A DNA stretch of 13,095 nt from JACDAN01 sp046729215 (GCA_046729215.1 JBKPGE010000071.1:1-13095), one strand, 5' to 3'; positions 1 through 6,431 are shown, counted from the stretch's first letter. The notes: generated by a model not told the origin, from the sequence alone. Translations and numbers: made by a program.

Positions 1-311
1 AGCTGATTGCGGCTCTCGCGCCGCGGCTGGCTTTCCCCGGGCACGGCGAGGTGCTCGAGGATCCGGCAGGCCGGGCACGCGAGCTGATCGCGCACCATGC
101 AGAGCGCCTCGAGCAAACCGCCGAGGTCCTCGACGGCCAACCGCAGACCGCCTACACGGTCTCCTTCTCGCTCTTCCCCGACCCCCTGTCGCCGACGCTT
201 CGCCGCTTTGCTCTCGCGGAGACGCGGGCGCACCTCGAGTACCTCGTCCGCCGGAACGGCGCCCGGAGCGTCGATGACGGCGAACGCGTTTCGTACGCCG
301 CTTCCGGGTAG
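1..311 (+). CDS. MBL-fold metallo-hydrolase, C-terminal fragment (5' end outside window)
   Basis: The reading frame is open from the left edge (first full codon at base 3) to a TAG at 309-311. The fragment begins with residues resembling the last metal-binding strand of metallo-beta-lactamase-fold hydrolases, Phe-Pro-Gly-His-Gly-Glu, followed by a helical segment with His-His and Arg. A C-terminal tail resembles the small winged-helix domain of LACTB2-like or glyoxalase-II-like members. The metal-binding HxHxDH motif would lie upstream and cannot be checked. An internal GTG at base 51 is not the start, because the PGHGE motif lies before it. The stop is 10 nt before the next gene, so the two are probably co-transcribed. 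The substrate is unknown; the family includes thioesterases, glyoxalases and nucleases. Confidence 0.72.
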   Translation, partial: LIAALAPRLAFPGHGEVLEDPAGRARELIAHHAERLEQTAEVLDGQPQTAYTVSFSLFPDPLSPTLRRFALAETRAHLEYLVRRNGARSVDDGERVSYAASG

Positions 312-321
312 ACCCCCAGAC

Positions 322-1278
322 ATGACCGATTTCGGCTACGCCTTGTCGTCGGAGGAGCATGGCCCTCGGAAGCTCATCGACTACGCCCGCAAGGCCGAGG
401 AGACCGGCTTCGAGTTCGCCATGATCTCCGACCACTTCCACCCTTGGACGGACGCCCAGGGTCAGAGTCCCTTCGTCTGGAGCGTGGTCGGCGGGATCTC
501 GCAGGCGACCTCGCGCCTTCGGTTGGGAACCGGCGTCACGTGCCCGCTGATCCGCATCCACCCGGCGATCATCGCCCACGCCGCGGCCACGGCCGGCGAG
601 ATGATGCAGGGCCGGTTCTTCCTCGGCGTCGGCTCGGGCGAGAACCTGAACGAGCACGTCGTCGGTGAGGTCTGGCCAGCGCCCGACGAGCGACTCTCGA
701 TGCTCGAGGAGGCGATCGAGGTCATGCGCCTTCTCTGGCAGGGAGGTGAGCAGACGCATCGCGGCGATTACTACGACCTCGAGCAGGCTCGTCTGTACAC
801 CCTTCCCGACGATCCGGTGCAGCTCGCTGTCGCGGCGTCTAAGCCGAACGCAGCGGAGCTGGCCGGGCGGCTCGGCGACGCGTTCGTCAGCACCGCGCCG
901 GATCCGGATGTGCTCGAGAAGTTTGAGTCCTCAGGCGGCGCTGGGAAGCCGAAGTACGGCCAGATCACCTGTTGTTGGGCCGCCAGCGAGGAGGAGGGCA
1001 GCCGCACGGCCCGTGAGATCTGGCCGAACGCTGCGCTGGGCGGGGAGCTGACGTACGAGCTTCCTTTGCCGCGGCACTTCGAGCAGGCGACGGAGAAGGT
1101 GACGCCGGAGGACCTCGCCGAGGAGATCCCTTGCGGGCCAGATACGGACCGCTTTCTCGAGGACATCCGAAAGTACGAAGAGGCTGGCTACACGCACATC
1201 TATTTTCATCAGGTCGGCTACGACCAGGACGGCTTCTTCCGGTTCTGGCGCGAGGAGCTCGAGCCAAAGGTCTCCTAG
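322..1278 (+). CDS. F420-dependent LLM-class oxidoreductase (glucose-6-phosphate dehydrogenase-like family)
   Basis: The 318-residue protein has the luciferase-like TIM-barrel fold that uses the deazaflavin cofactor F420. Recognisable segments are ISDHFHPW (residues 35-42), which in F420-dependent glucose-6-phosphate dehydrogenase relatives carries the active-site Asp-His and Trp, and GVGSGENLNEHVVG (about 102-115), which carries the conserved Glu-Asn and Asn-Glu-His. The full length suits the family (about 320 residues). The ATG at 322 is chosen because the family N-terminus (FGYALSSEEHGP) begins there; the open frame extends to base 97 but is not protein-like upstream. It follows the MBL-fold gene by 10 nt. 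Its stop overlaps that of the convergent SMP-30 gene by four bases. It probably catalyses hydride transfer between F420 and a small substrate. True glucose-6-phosphate activity is not shown, since most relatives have unknown substrates. Confidence 0.85.
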   Translation: MTDFGYALSSEEHGPRKLIDYARKAEETGFEFAMISDHFHPWTDAQGQSPFVWSVVGGISQATSRLRLGTGVTCPLIRIHPAIIAHAAATAGEMMQGRFFLGVGSGENLNEHVVGEVWPAPDERLSMLEEAIEVMRLLWQGGEQTHRGDYYDLEQARLYTLPDDPVQLAVAASKPNAAELAGRLGDAFVSTAPDPDVLEKFESSGGAGKPKYGQITCCWAASEEEGSRTAREIWPNAALGGELTYELPLPRHFEQATEKVTPEDLAEEIPCGPDTDRFLEDIRKYEEAGYTHIYFHQVGYDQDGFFRFWREELEPKVS

Positions 1279-2132
1279 GGGAGGCCGCTGTGCGGGACGT
1301 CGACCGTCGTGGTGAGGAGCACGGCTTCCCGAGCCTGGCTCCGTCGTCGCTCCGAGAAGTCAGGAGCCGCGCAAAAGAGGAGTGTCCGCCCGTGCTCTCC
1401 GCCGAGCATGCAGGCGAAGAACTGCAGGTGCTCAGGAGCTCGGATCTCTTCGATGATCTCGCCACCTGGAGCGAGGCGACAGCAGCGGCTGCCTCGTGCA
1501 TCGGCCGACCAGATGTGCCCGTCGGCGTCGAGCGTGCAGCCGTCAGGCGCGATGTCCGGAACCTCGGCCCAGATCCGACGCCCCGCAAGTGATCCGTCGT
1601 CCTCGATTCGGAAGGCGACGTACCGACGGCCGTAGGTCTCCCCCACGATCAGCGTACGGCCGTCGTCCGTGATCACCGTGCCGTTCGGGAAGAGGAGATT
1701 CTCGGCGGCGAGTGAGCTCGAGCCATTGGGATCCACGCGGATCAGGCCGGTCGGCTTGCGCTCTTCGCGCGCCGTCAGATCGAAACCGAAGTTCCCCACG
1801 AACGCCCGGCCGTCCGAGTCGACGACCAGGTCGTTCAGGTGCCCGCCGCAGAACTCGCCGAGCTCCGCATGGACCGACAGCTCACCGGCAGGGGACCGGC
1901 GCAGCAGGCGGCGGTCCTTCATCGAAACGACGAGCAGCGAGTCGTCCGGAAGCCAGCCGAGGCCGGACGGCTGGCCGGCAACGGTCAGCACCTCCTGCTC
2001 CCGACCCCGCGTGTCTACGGCGAAGACGGCGTGGCGATAGAAGTCGGAGACCCACCAGCGCCCGTCGTGCCACCGCGGCCCTTCGAAGAAGGCGCCGCCC
2101 TCAAGCAGCAGCCGCAATGGCCTGCCGCTCAT
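1275..2132 (-). CDS. SMP-30/gluconolactonase/LRE-family beta-propeller protein
   Basis: The 285-residue cytoplasmic-type protein has no signal peptide and fits the six-bladed propeller of the SMP-30/gluconolactonase family. Expected metal ligands are visible: Glu17 in FFEGPRW, Asn150 in LFPNGTV, and Asp197 in APDGCTLD. A substrate-side Asn-Asp pair lies in HLNDLVVDSDG (residues 98-108). Such enzymes hydrolyse sugar lactones or related esters with a divalent metal, but substrate specificity cannot be read here. The ATG at 2130-2132 directly follows the TGA of the upstream PadR-TrmO gene with no intervening base, so translation is probably coupled and the two form an operon. Its TAG shares the palindrome CTAG (1275-1278) with the stop of the convergent LLM gene. 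Confidence 0.85.
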   Translation of the reverse strand: MSGRPLRLLLEGGAFFEGPRWHDGRWWVSDFYRHAVFAVDTRGREQEVLTVAGQPSGLGWLPDDSLLVVSMKDRRLLRRSPAGELSVHAELGEFCGGHLNDLVVDSDGRAFVGNFGFDLTAREERKPTGLIRVDPNGSSSLAAENLLFPNGTVITDDGRTLIVGETYGRRYVAFRIEDDGSLAGRRIWAEVPDIAPDGCTLDADGHIWSADARGSRCCRLAPGGEIIEEIRAPEHLQFFACMLGGEHGRTLLFCAAPDFSERRRSQAREAVLLTTTVDVPHSGLP

Positions 2133-3170
2133 TCAGTCTCGTTCGCTGCGGAGCGCGAAGCGTCGGTCTGACGTCCGGGCAAAGACACGCTCGGCACGGC
2201 CTTCGAACCAGCCGAACCGCACGTCACCGGTCGGGGTATCGAAGAGCGGCACGAACGGCTTGAGATCGAGCACCGGTGATCCGTTCAGGAGGTCCAGGCC
2301 CTCGACCACGACGCCGGAAGGCTCGATCGAGACGACACGGGCGAGGGACAGGCCGATCGGATTCGGTCGTCGAGGCGAGCGCGTCGCGAACGTTCCGTGC
2401 GACACCTCGTCGAGGAACACCCGCACCGTCGAGTTCCAGCCGACTGTCTCGTGCAGATGAGCGAGCACCCAGACGTGGGTGAATCCGGCGAGATCGGCGA
2501 GACAGCCGATGTGTTCGGGCGAGACCTCGATCGTGGACGCACCCTTGGTGTCCGCCATCGCCTGAAGCGGCATGCCGTCGATCTGCGAGTGCGGCGACAC
2601 GACGTACCCGATCGGCTTGTAGACGACCGGCTCGGCGATGCGCCTCTCGAGCAGTCCCTCGACGAAAGAGAGGGCGCCGCGACTCGCTGACAGGCGCCAG
2701 AGCGCGAGCGTCCGATCAAATCCGGACGTCGAGGCGAGTTGATCGTCGAGTGCCCGCTCGATGCGCACCAGGACAGTTGCCTGCCGGCCGAGGAGCAACT
2801 GCGGGTCGAGCTGTGCGCGATCGTGGAAGAGCAGCTTCAGCATCAGCTCGGAGCGCAGATCGCGCACGTGGGCAACCGGGCTGCTGCGCCAGCGGACGAA
2901 TTGCGAGCGGCCGCGACGGGTCGGGCCGAGAGTCGTACGCGCCGGTCCTTGCTCACTAGGGCTCGTCCGCCGCACCTCGGCGAGACCTGCGTCGCGGAGC
3001 TGCCGGAGCGCCCGATAGGCGAGTGCGCGCGTGCACGAGTACACGCGACCGATCGAGCCCGGCGGGCTTAGCTCCCGGGCAACAGCCCAACCGTGAGCTG
3101 GCTTCTCGCAGAGCAAGCCCAACGCCGCCCACTCGGAGAGCGACGGCTTGGTTGGTGGACGTCGAGCCAT
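2133..3170 (-). CDS. PadR-family winged-helix regulator fused to a TrmO/TsaA (UPF0066) SAM-dependent methyltransferase domain
   Basis: This 345-residue protein joins two families. Residues about 10-90 form a PadR-like winged helix (SLSEWAALGLL, then HGWAVARELS, then RALAYRALRQLRDAGLAEVRR). Residues about 95-178 are helical, like the PadR dimerisation region. Residues about 184-324 are a complete UPF0066/TrmO domain: YKPIGYVVSP, DLAGFTHVWVLAHLH, FATRSPRRPNPIGLS (261-275) and DLLNGSPVLDLKPFVPLFD (293-311). TrmO in E. coli N6-methylates t6A37 of a threonine tRNA using SAM. The join is in one uninterrupted frame. I prefer the ATG at 3168-3170 over upstream Met codons (3191, 3209), because homology begins there and a TTGACT/TACGAT promoter would give a nearly leaderless message. 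It is divergent from the molybdate operon and coupled to the SMP-30 gene. Inference: a regulator of one or both operons, with the TrmO domain either active or serving as a ligand sensor. Confidence 0.85.
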   Translation of the reverse strand: MARRPPTKPSLSEWAALGLLCEKPAHGWAVARELSPPGSIGRVYSCTRALAYRALRQLRDAGLAEVRRTSPSEQGPARTTLGPTRRGRSQFVRWRSSPVAHVRDLRSELMLKLLFHDRAQLDPQLLLGRQATVLVRIERALDDQLASTSGFDRTLALWRLSASRGALSFVEGLLERRIAEPVVYKPIGYVVSPHSQIDGMPLQAMADTKGASTIEVSPEHIGCLADLAGFTHVWVLAHLHETVGWNSTVRVFLDEVSHGTFATRSPRRPNPIGLSLARVVSIEPSGVVVEGLDLLNGSPVLDLKPFVPLFDTPTGDVRFGWFEGRAERVFARTSDRRFALRSERD

Positions 3171-3198
3171 GCGTGAGCATCGTACGCGCATGCTGCAT
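3169..3198. promoter_or_regulatory. Possible operator: clustered ATGC/GCAT inverted repeats
   Basis: Two small inverted repeats lie close together: ATGC-N4-GCAT at 3169-3180 and ATGC-T-GCAT at 3190-3198, with a further overlapping GCATGC at 3188-3193. They overlap the predicted -10 and start site of the PadR-TrmO gene. PadR-type regulators often bind short palindromes in their own promoters, so autoregulation is plausible. The repeat units are only four bases, so chance is a real alternative. Confidence 0.25.
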
Positions 3199-3209
3199 CC
3201 GGTAGTCAA
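3179..3209 (-). promoter_or_regulatory. Candidate promoter of the PadR-TrmO / SMP-30 operon
   Basis: On the minus strand there is a TTGACT -35 hexamer (3209-3204), a 19-nt spacer and a TACGAT -10 hexamer (3184-3179). The predicted transcription start is near 3172, only about two bases before the ATG at 3170, so a leaderless message is likely, as is common in Actinobacteria. The long spacer makes this moderate evidence. Confidence 0.4.
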
Positions 3210-3225
3210 AGAATTTCTACTTGTG

Positions 3226-3234
3226 TGTTAGGGT
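3226..3234 (+). promoter_or_regulatory. Candidate extended -10 promoter of the ferritin-like/mod operon
   Basis: TGT followed by TAGGGT (-10 at 3229-3234, TGn extension at 3226-3228) fits an extended -10 element, with a predicted transcription start near 3241. No convincing -35 hexamer lies at the usual distance. The 25-nt leader would include GAGG (3253-3256), nine bases before the ATG at 3266. The stretch 3202-3230 is clearly more AT-rich than its surroundings. Confidence 0.35.
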
Positions 3235-3265
3235 CGGCGACCGGGATGAGACGAGGATCGGACTC

Positions 3266-3835
3266 ATGAACCGGAGACGCTTCATCCTCAGCTCCGCCGG
3301 CCTCTCCGCGGCAGCTCTGGGCGGCCCCTGGGCCGGGACAGCCGGCGCTGCGAGCGAGGACGACCTCGCCTTCGCGAACTTCGGTGTCTCCGCTGAGTTC
3401 CTGCTCAAGGACTTCTACTCCAAGGCGCTCGGCCGCAAGCACTTCCTGGGGGCGCGGGCGAACGTGCTTCGTCAGGGGCGGACGGCGGCGACGAAGCACG
3501 CCCGAACACTGAGCAACCTGCTGGTCAGCTTCGGCGACACGCCGCCTCTCGAGCAAGACTTCGAATTCGCGTGGCCGAGCCGCACGTTCTCGAGCGCTCC
3601 GGCCACGGTGAAGACGGGCCTGACCGTGTTGCGGGCGCTCCTCGGCGCGTACCAGAGCGCCGCGGCGACGGCTTCCCTCGTCGACTACCGGATCCTGTAT
3701 GCGAGCCTCGGTGCGAGCATCGGCGAGCAGGTCGGAGCCCTGGCCGGGCTCTCAGCACCGGTGGGCGCGAAGTCGTTCCCTCCGGCCACCGAAGTCGAAA
3801 CCGCCAGCGCCGCCATCGAGACGTATCTGGGCTAG
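3266..3835 (+). CDS. Tat-exported ferritin-like domain protein
   Basis: The 189-residue protein starts with a twin-arginine type signal (MNRRRFILSSAGLSAAALGG, residues 1-20) that ends around AGAA (26-29), so it is probably exported, perhaps already folded. The rest is helical and resembles the Ferritin_2/DUF4439-type ferritin-like families: helix 1 with Glu44 and Asp49 (SAEFLLKDFY), helix 2 with His78 (AATKHARTL), and later helices LRALLGAYQSAAATASL and ASIGEQVGAL. The two Glu-x-x-His pairs expected of a full di-metal centre are incomplete: helix 2 has Thr-Lys-His and helix 4 has Glu-Gln-Val-Gly. It may therefore bind metal weakly or have a structural role. The ATG at 3266 is preceded by GAGG at 3253-3256; an upstream TTG at 3221 would destroy the Tat signal position and lies inside the promoter. 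It is first in the mod operon, 10 nt before modA. Confidence 0.72.
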   Translation: MNRRRFILSSAGLSAAALGGPWAGTAGAASEDDLAFANFGVSAEFLLKDFYSKALGRKHFLGARANVLRQGRTAATKHARTLSNLLVSFGDTPPLEQDFEFAWPSRTFSSAPATVKTGLTVLRALLGAYQSAAATASLVDYRILYASLGASIGEQVGALAGLSAPVGAKSFPPATEVETASAAIETYLG

Positions 3836-3845
3836 GAGAGACGCG

Positions 3846-4598
3846 ATGAGGAATCGGTTCGTTGCACTCTTTGCGATCGCGCTGATCGCCGCATGCTCTC
3901 TGGCTTCGAGTGCCGGCGCGCGTCGGCAGGCGGATCCGCTGACGATCTACGCGGCCGCGTCCCTGACCGAGGTGTTCAGCTCCTTCGATCGAGCGCAGAG
4001 GTACAACTTCGCGGGGTCGAACGCGCTCGAGACGCAGATCCGGAACGGTGCGCCTGCGGACGTCTTTGCCTCAGCGGCACCGCTGAGCACCCAGCGTCTC
4101 TTCCAGGCTCGTATGGTCGAGAAGCCCGTCACGTTCACCTCGAACCGGCTCGTGCTGATCGTGCCGCGTTCGAACCCGGCGGGGATCCACTCCGTGTACG
4201 ACTTGAAGCGGAAGCCGGTGAAGCTCGTGATCGCAGGAGCGGCTGTGCCGGTCGGCGGTTACACGCGAACGGTGCTCCGCAAGATGGGGTTGACGTCGGT
4301 CCTCTCGAAGGTCGTAAGTCAGGAGTCCGACGTCAAAGCGGTCACCGGAAAGGTCGCGCTCGGACAGGCCGACGCCGGCTTCGTCTACGCAACCGATGCA
4401 CGACCGGTTCGCTCGCAGGTGTCAGTCATCCGCATCCCGGCCTGGGCACAGCCGCGCATCCGCTACGAGATCGCGGTCGTGTCGAGGTCGAGCCACGAGG
4501 CGGCCGCACGGGCGTGGGTCAAGAAGATCCTGTCCCCGAGGGGGCAGAGGGCACTGAGGAACGCCGGGTTCCTCCCGATCCCGAAGGCGTCGCGGTAG
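3846..4598 (+). CDS. modA: Molybdate ABC transporter substrate-binding protein ModA
   Basis: The 250-residue secreted binding protein captures molybdate or tungstate outside the membrane. A hydrophobic signal (residues 5-20) contains the possible lipobox Ile-Ala-Ala-Cys with Cys17, so it may be a lipoprotein. Diagnostic ModA segments are YAAASLTEVF (35-44), NFAGSNALETQIRNGAPADV (54-73), and later QESDVKAVTGKVALGQADAG with the FVYATDA segment. The serines in the first two and the Val/Tyr in the latter correspond to oxyanion-binding positions in E. coli ModA. The segment between the first two motifs is shorter than in typical ModA proteins, lacking roughly ten residues of the first helix region. 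GGAGAG at 3836-3841 precedes the ATG. modB and modC follow directly. Confidence 0.93.
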   Translation: MRNRFVALFAIALIAACSLASSAGARRQADPLTIYAAASLTEVFSSFDRAQRYNFAGSNALETQIRNGAPADVFASAAPLSTQRLFQARMVEKPVTFTSNRLVLIVPRSNPAGIHSVYDLKRKPVKLVIAGAAVPVGGYTRTVLRKMGLTSVLSKVVSQESDVKAVTGKVALGQADAGFVYATDARPVRSQVSVIRIPAWAQPRIRYEIAVVSRSSHEAAARAWVKKILSPRGQRALRNAGFLPIPKASR

Positions 4599-5422
4599 CC
4601 CGGCTCTTCCGCACGGCGCTCCTCTTTGCAACCGGCGTCGCGCTGCTCTTTCTGCTGCTCCCCATCGTCTCGGTCTTCCTACGGGTACCGCTGAGCGATC
4701 TCCTGTCGGCACTCGCGAGTAGCGCCGCACTCGATGCAATTCGAGTGACCGCCGAGACGATCGCCGTGGCCATGGCGGTCATCCTTGTCTTCGGGACGCC
4801 GGCCGCGTACTGGATCTCGAGCCGCCACGGTGTCGCGCGAGACGTTGTCGTCACGCTGGTCGAGCTGCCACTCGTGCTCCCGCCGGCGGTGGCGGGTATC
4901 GGCTTGCTGGTCGCATTCGGTCGGGCCGGACTACTCGGCGGCACAGTTGATGCGCTCGGGATCGATGTCGCGTTTACGAAGGTCGCCGTGATCCTGGCCG
5001 TGACATTCGTCGCCAGTCCCTTCTTCCTCCGCACTGCGATCGCGGCCTTCGAGGCCATCGACCCGACTCTGCCGGCCGCAGCGCGGACGCTCGGTGCCGG
5101 ACCCGGACGGGTGTTCTTCCGGGTGATGCTCCCGCTCGCAAAGGGCGGGCTCGGCGCCGGGGCGGCGCTCGCCTTTGCGCGTGGCCTCGGTGAGTTCGGA
5201 GCCACGATCATGTTCGCGGGCTCGCTGCAAGGCGTGACCCAGACGTTGTCGCTCGCGATCTACGAGCAGTTCGATGTCGATTTCAACGTCGCACTCGCGA
5301 TCAGCGCCCTGCTCATCGTTGTCAGCGCGGTCGTCCTGTTGTCCGTCAAGCTCATGACCAGATGGCACTCCGGGTCCGATTCACTCATCCTCTCCGCTCC
5401 TTCGTCGCGTCAGCCGAACTGA
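4595..5422 (+). CDS. modB: Molybdate ABC transporter permease ModB (start codon non-standard or uncertain)
   Basis: The protein is an integral membrane permease with five or six hydrophobic segments. Its EAA loop reads DPTLPAAARTLGAGPGRVFF followed by RVMLPLAKGG, and the next segment FARGLGEFGATIMFAGS is typical of ModB. It would partner ModC for molybdate import. Family homology begins at about ARLFRTALLFATG, at base 4598. The frame has no ATG, GTG or TTG nearby. The nearest upstream one is GTG at 4514, which would add 27 hydrophilic residues read from inside modA. The next downstream ones are beyond the first membrane segment. I place the start at GTA (4595), which overlaps the modA stop in the manner of GTGA or ATGA junctions and has GAAGG (4583-4587) at a suitable distance. 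A substitution or sequencing error from GTG is possible. The 3' end overlaps modC by 61 nt. Confidence 0.8.
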   Translation, partial: VARLFRTALLFATGVALLFLLLPIVSVFLRVPLSDLLSALASSAALDAIRVTAETIAVAMAVILVFGTPAAYWISSRHGVARDVVVTLVELPLVLPPAVAGIGLLVAFGRAGLLGGTVDALGIDVAFTKVAVILAVTFVASPFFLRTAIAAFEAIDPTLPAAARTLGAGPGRVFFRVMLPLAKGGLGAGAALAFARGLGEFGATIMFAGSLQGVTQTLSLAIYEQFDVDFNVALAISALLIVVSAVVLLSVKLMTRWHSGSDSLILSAPSSRQPN

Positions 5423-6420
5423 CCGTCTCGCGGGGGGAGACGCTCGCCCTCGTCGGCCCTTCAGGGGCCGGCAAGACGACGACCCTCCGTGTCGTCGCGG
5501 GTCTGCTACGGCCGCAGTCGGGCAGCGTCACGATCGATGAGACTGTGCTGCTCGACACCGAACGAGGGCGCGACGTTCCTCCCGAGCAGCGGCGGATCGG
5601 CTACCTCTTCCAGGAGTACGCCCTCTTTCCACATCTCGACGTCCTCGGGAATGTGCGCTTCGGCGCAAGGGACCGCTCGCGGGTGAACGACCTCCTCGAG
5701 CGCTTCCGAATCGGACACCTCGCGCGCGTTCGCGTGAGCGAGCTCTCGGGAGGCGAGCGCCAGCGTGTTGCCCTCGCGCGCGCACTGGCTCGTGATCCAG
5801 CCGTCCTGCTGCTCGACGAGCCGCTCTCGGCGCTCGACGCTCATACGAGGGCCGGAGTCCGCGCCGAGCTCTTCGAGCTGCTCCATTCGCTTGCGCTCCC
5901 GACGCTGCTCGTGACCCACGACTTCGAGGACGCGGCCACGCTGGCCGACCGAGTCGGCGTCATCAGCGATGGACGCATCCTCCAGCTCGGCAGTCCGATG
6001 GAGCTCGTCTCGGTGCCGGTCGACCCGTTCGTCGCCACCTTCACCGGGGCCATGGTGCTTGCGGGTCGCGCCGTCGGAAGCCGGCGCGGCCTGACGGAGG
6101 TCGCGCTCGACAACGGCTTCACTGCCTGGAGCGCGGATTCGGCGGCCGGCAGGGTCAACGTCGCCGTCTATCCGTGGGACGTCTCGCTCGGTCACACCGT
6201 GGAAGACGATTCCCGAATGAATCACTTCACTGCAGCGGTCACGTCGATCGCGCCGATGGGGAATCGCGTGCGGGTCAAGGTCGGACCGGTCGTCGCCGAG
6301 ATCACGGGTGCCTCGGCTGACCGCCTGGACCTCCGTCCAGGGCTCACCGTCACCGCCTCCTTCAAGGCGACTGCTACCCGGCTCTTTCCCGCGGACGGCT
6401 CGGCCACCCCCGCGCGCTAG
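5362..6420 (+). CDS. modC: Molybdate ABC transporter ATP-binding protein ModC
   Basis: The 352-residue ATPase powers ModB. Visible motifs are Walker A GPSGAGKTT (about residues 33-41), the Q-loop in YLFQEYALFPHL, the signature LSGGERQRVALARAL, Walker B LLLDEPLSALDAHTR, and the switch histidine in LLVTHDFEDA. The C-terminus (about residues 285-345; NHFTAAVTSIAPMGNRVRVK and after) is a TOBE/MOP-type domain that in ModC proteins can bind oxyanions and tune transport. The ATG at 5362 lies inside the end of modB in another frame; no strong ribosome-binding site precedes it, so translation is probably coupled to modB. It ends 11 nt before the CytX-like permease gene. Confidence 0.93.
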   Translation: MALRVRFTHPLRSFVASAELTVSRGETLALVGPSGAGKTTTLRVVAGLLRPQSGSVTIDETVLLDTERGRDVPPEQRRIGYLFQEYALFPHLDVLGNVRFGARDRSRVNDLLERFRIGHLARVRVSELSGGERQRVALARALARDPAVLLLDEPLSALDAHTRAGVRAELFELLHSLALPTLLVTHDFEDAATLADRVGVISDGRILQLGSPMELVSVPVDPFVATFTGAMVLAGRAVGSRRGLTEVALDNGFTAWSADSAAGRVNVAVYPWDVSLGHTVEDDSRMNHFTAAVTSIAPMGNRVRVKVGPVVAEITGASADRLDLRPGLTVTASFKATATRLFPADGSATPAR

Positions 6421-6431
6421 GGTCGAGGCGG

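Noticed and set aside
97..321. N-terminal extension of the LLM oxidoreductase
   Set aside because: It overlaps the in-frame end of the MBL-fold gene and reads as low-complexity Ser/Arg/Pro; the family N-terminus begins at ATG 322.
965..1588. Minus-strand open frame spanning the convergent LLM/SMP-30 junction
   Set aside because: It is Arg/Ser/Pro-rich and overlaps two well-supported genes in other frames.
3221..3265. TTG start for the ferritin-like gene
   Set aside because: It would add 15 residues before the twin-arginine signal and lies over the candidate -10 element; ATG 3266 has a suitable ribosome-binding site.
3171..3265. ModE-type molybdate operator
   Set aside because: I looked for the TATATA-type palindromes of the ModE consensus as I remember it; none is present, so classical ModE control is not supported.
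3893..4594. Long open frame upstream of modB reading through most of modA
   Set aside because: It is out of frame with the clear ModA protein and its translation is Arg/Gly/Asp-rich with no domain; only the part after about 4595 matches ModB.
5506..6225. Large minus-strand open frame opposite modC
   Set aside because: The modC frame has all ABC ATPase motifs; the antisense frame is a GC-rich shadow without recognisable domains.
6421..6431. TPP riboswitch ahead of the CytX-like gene
   Set aside because: The spacer is 11 nt, too short for any known riboswitch.
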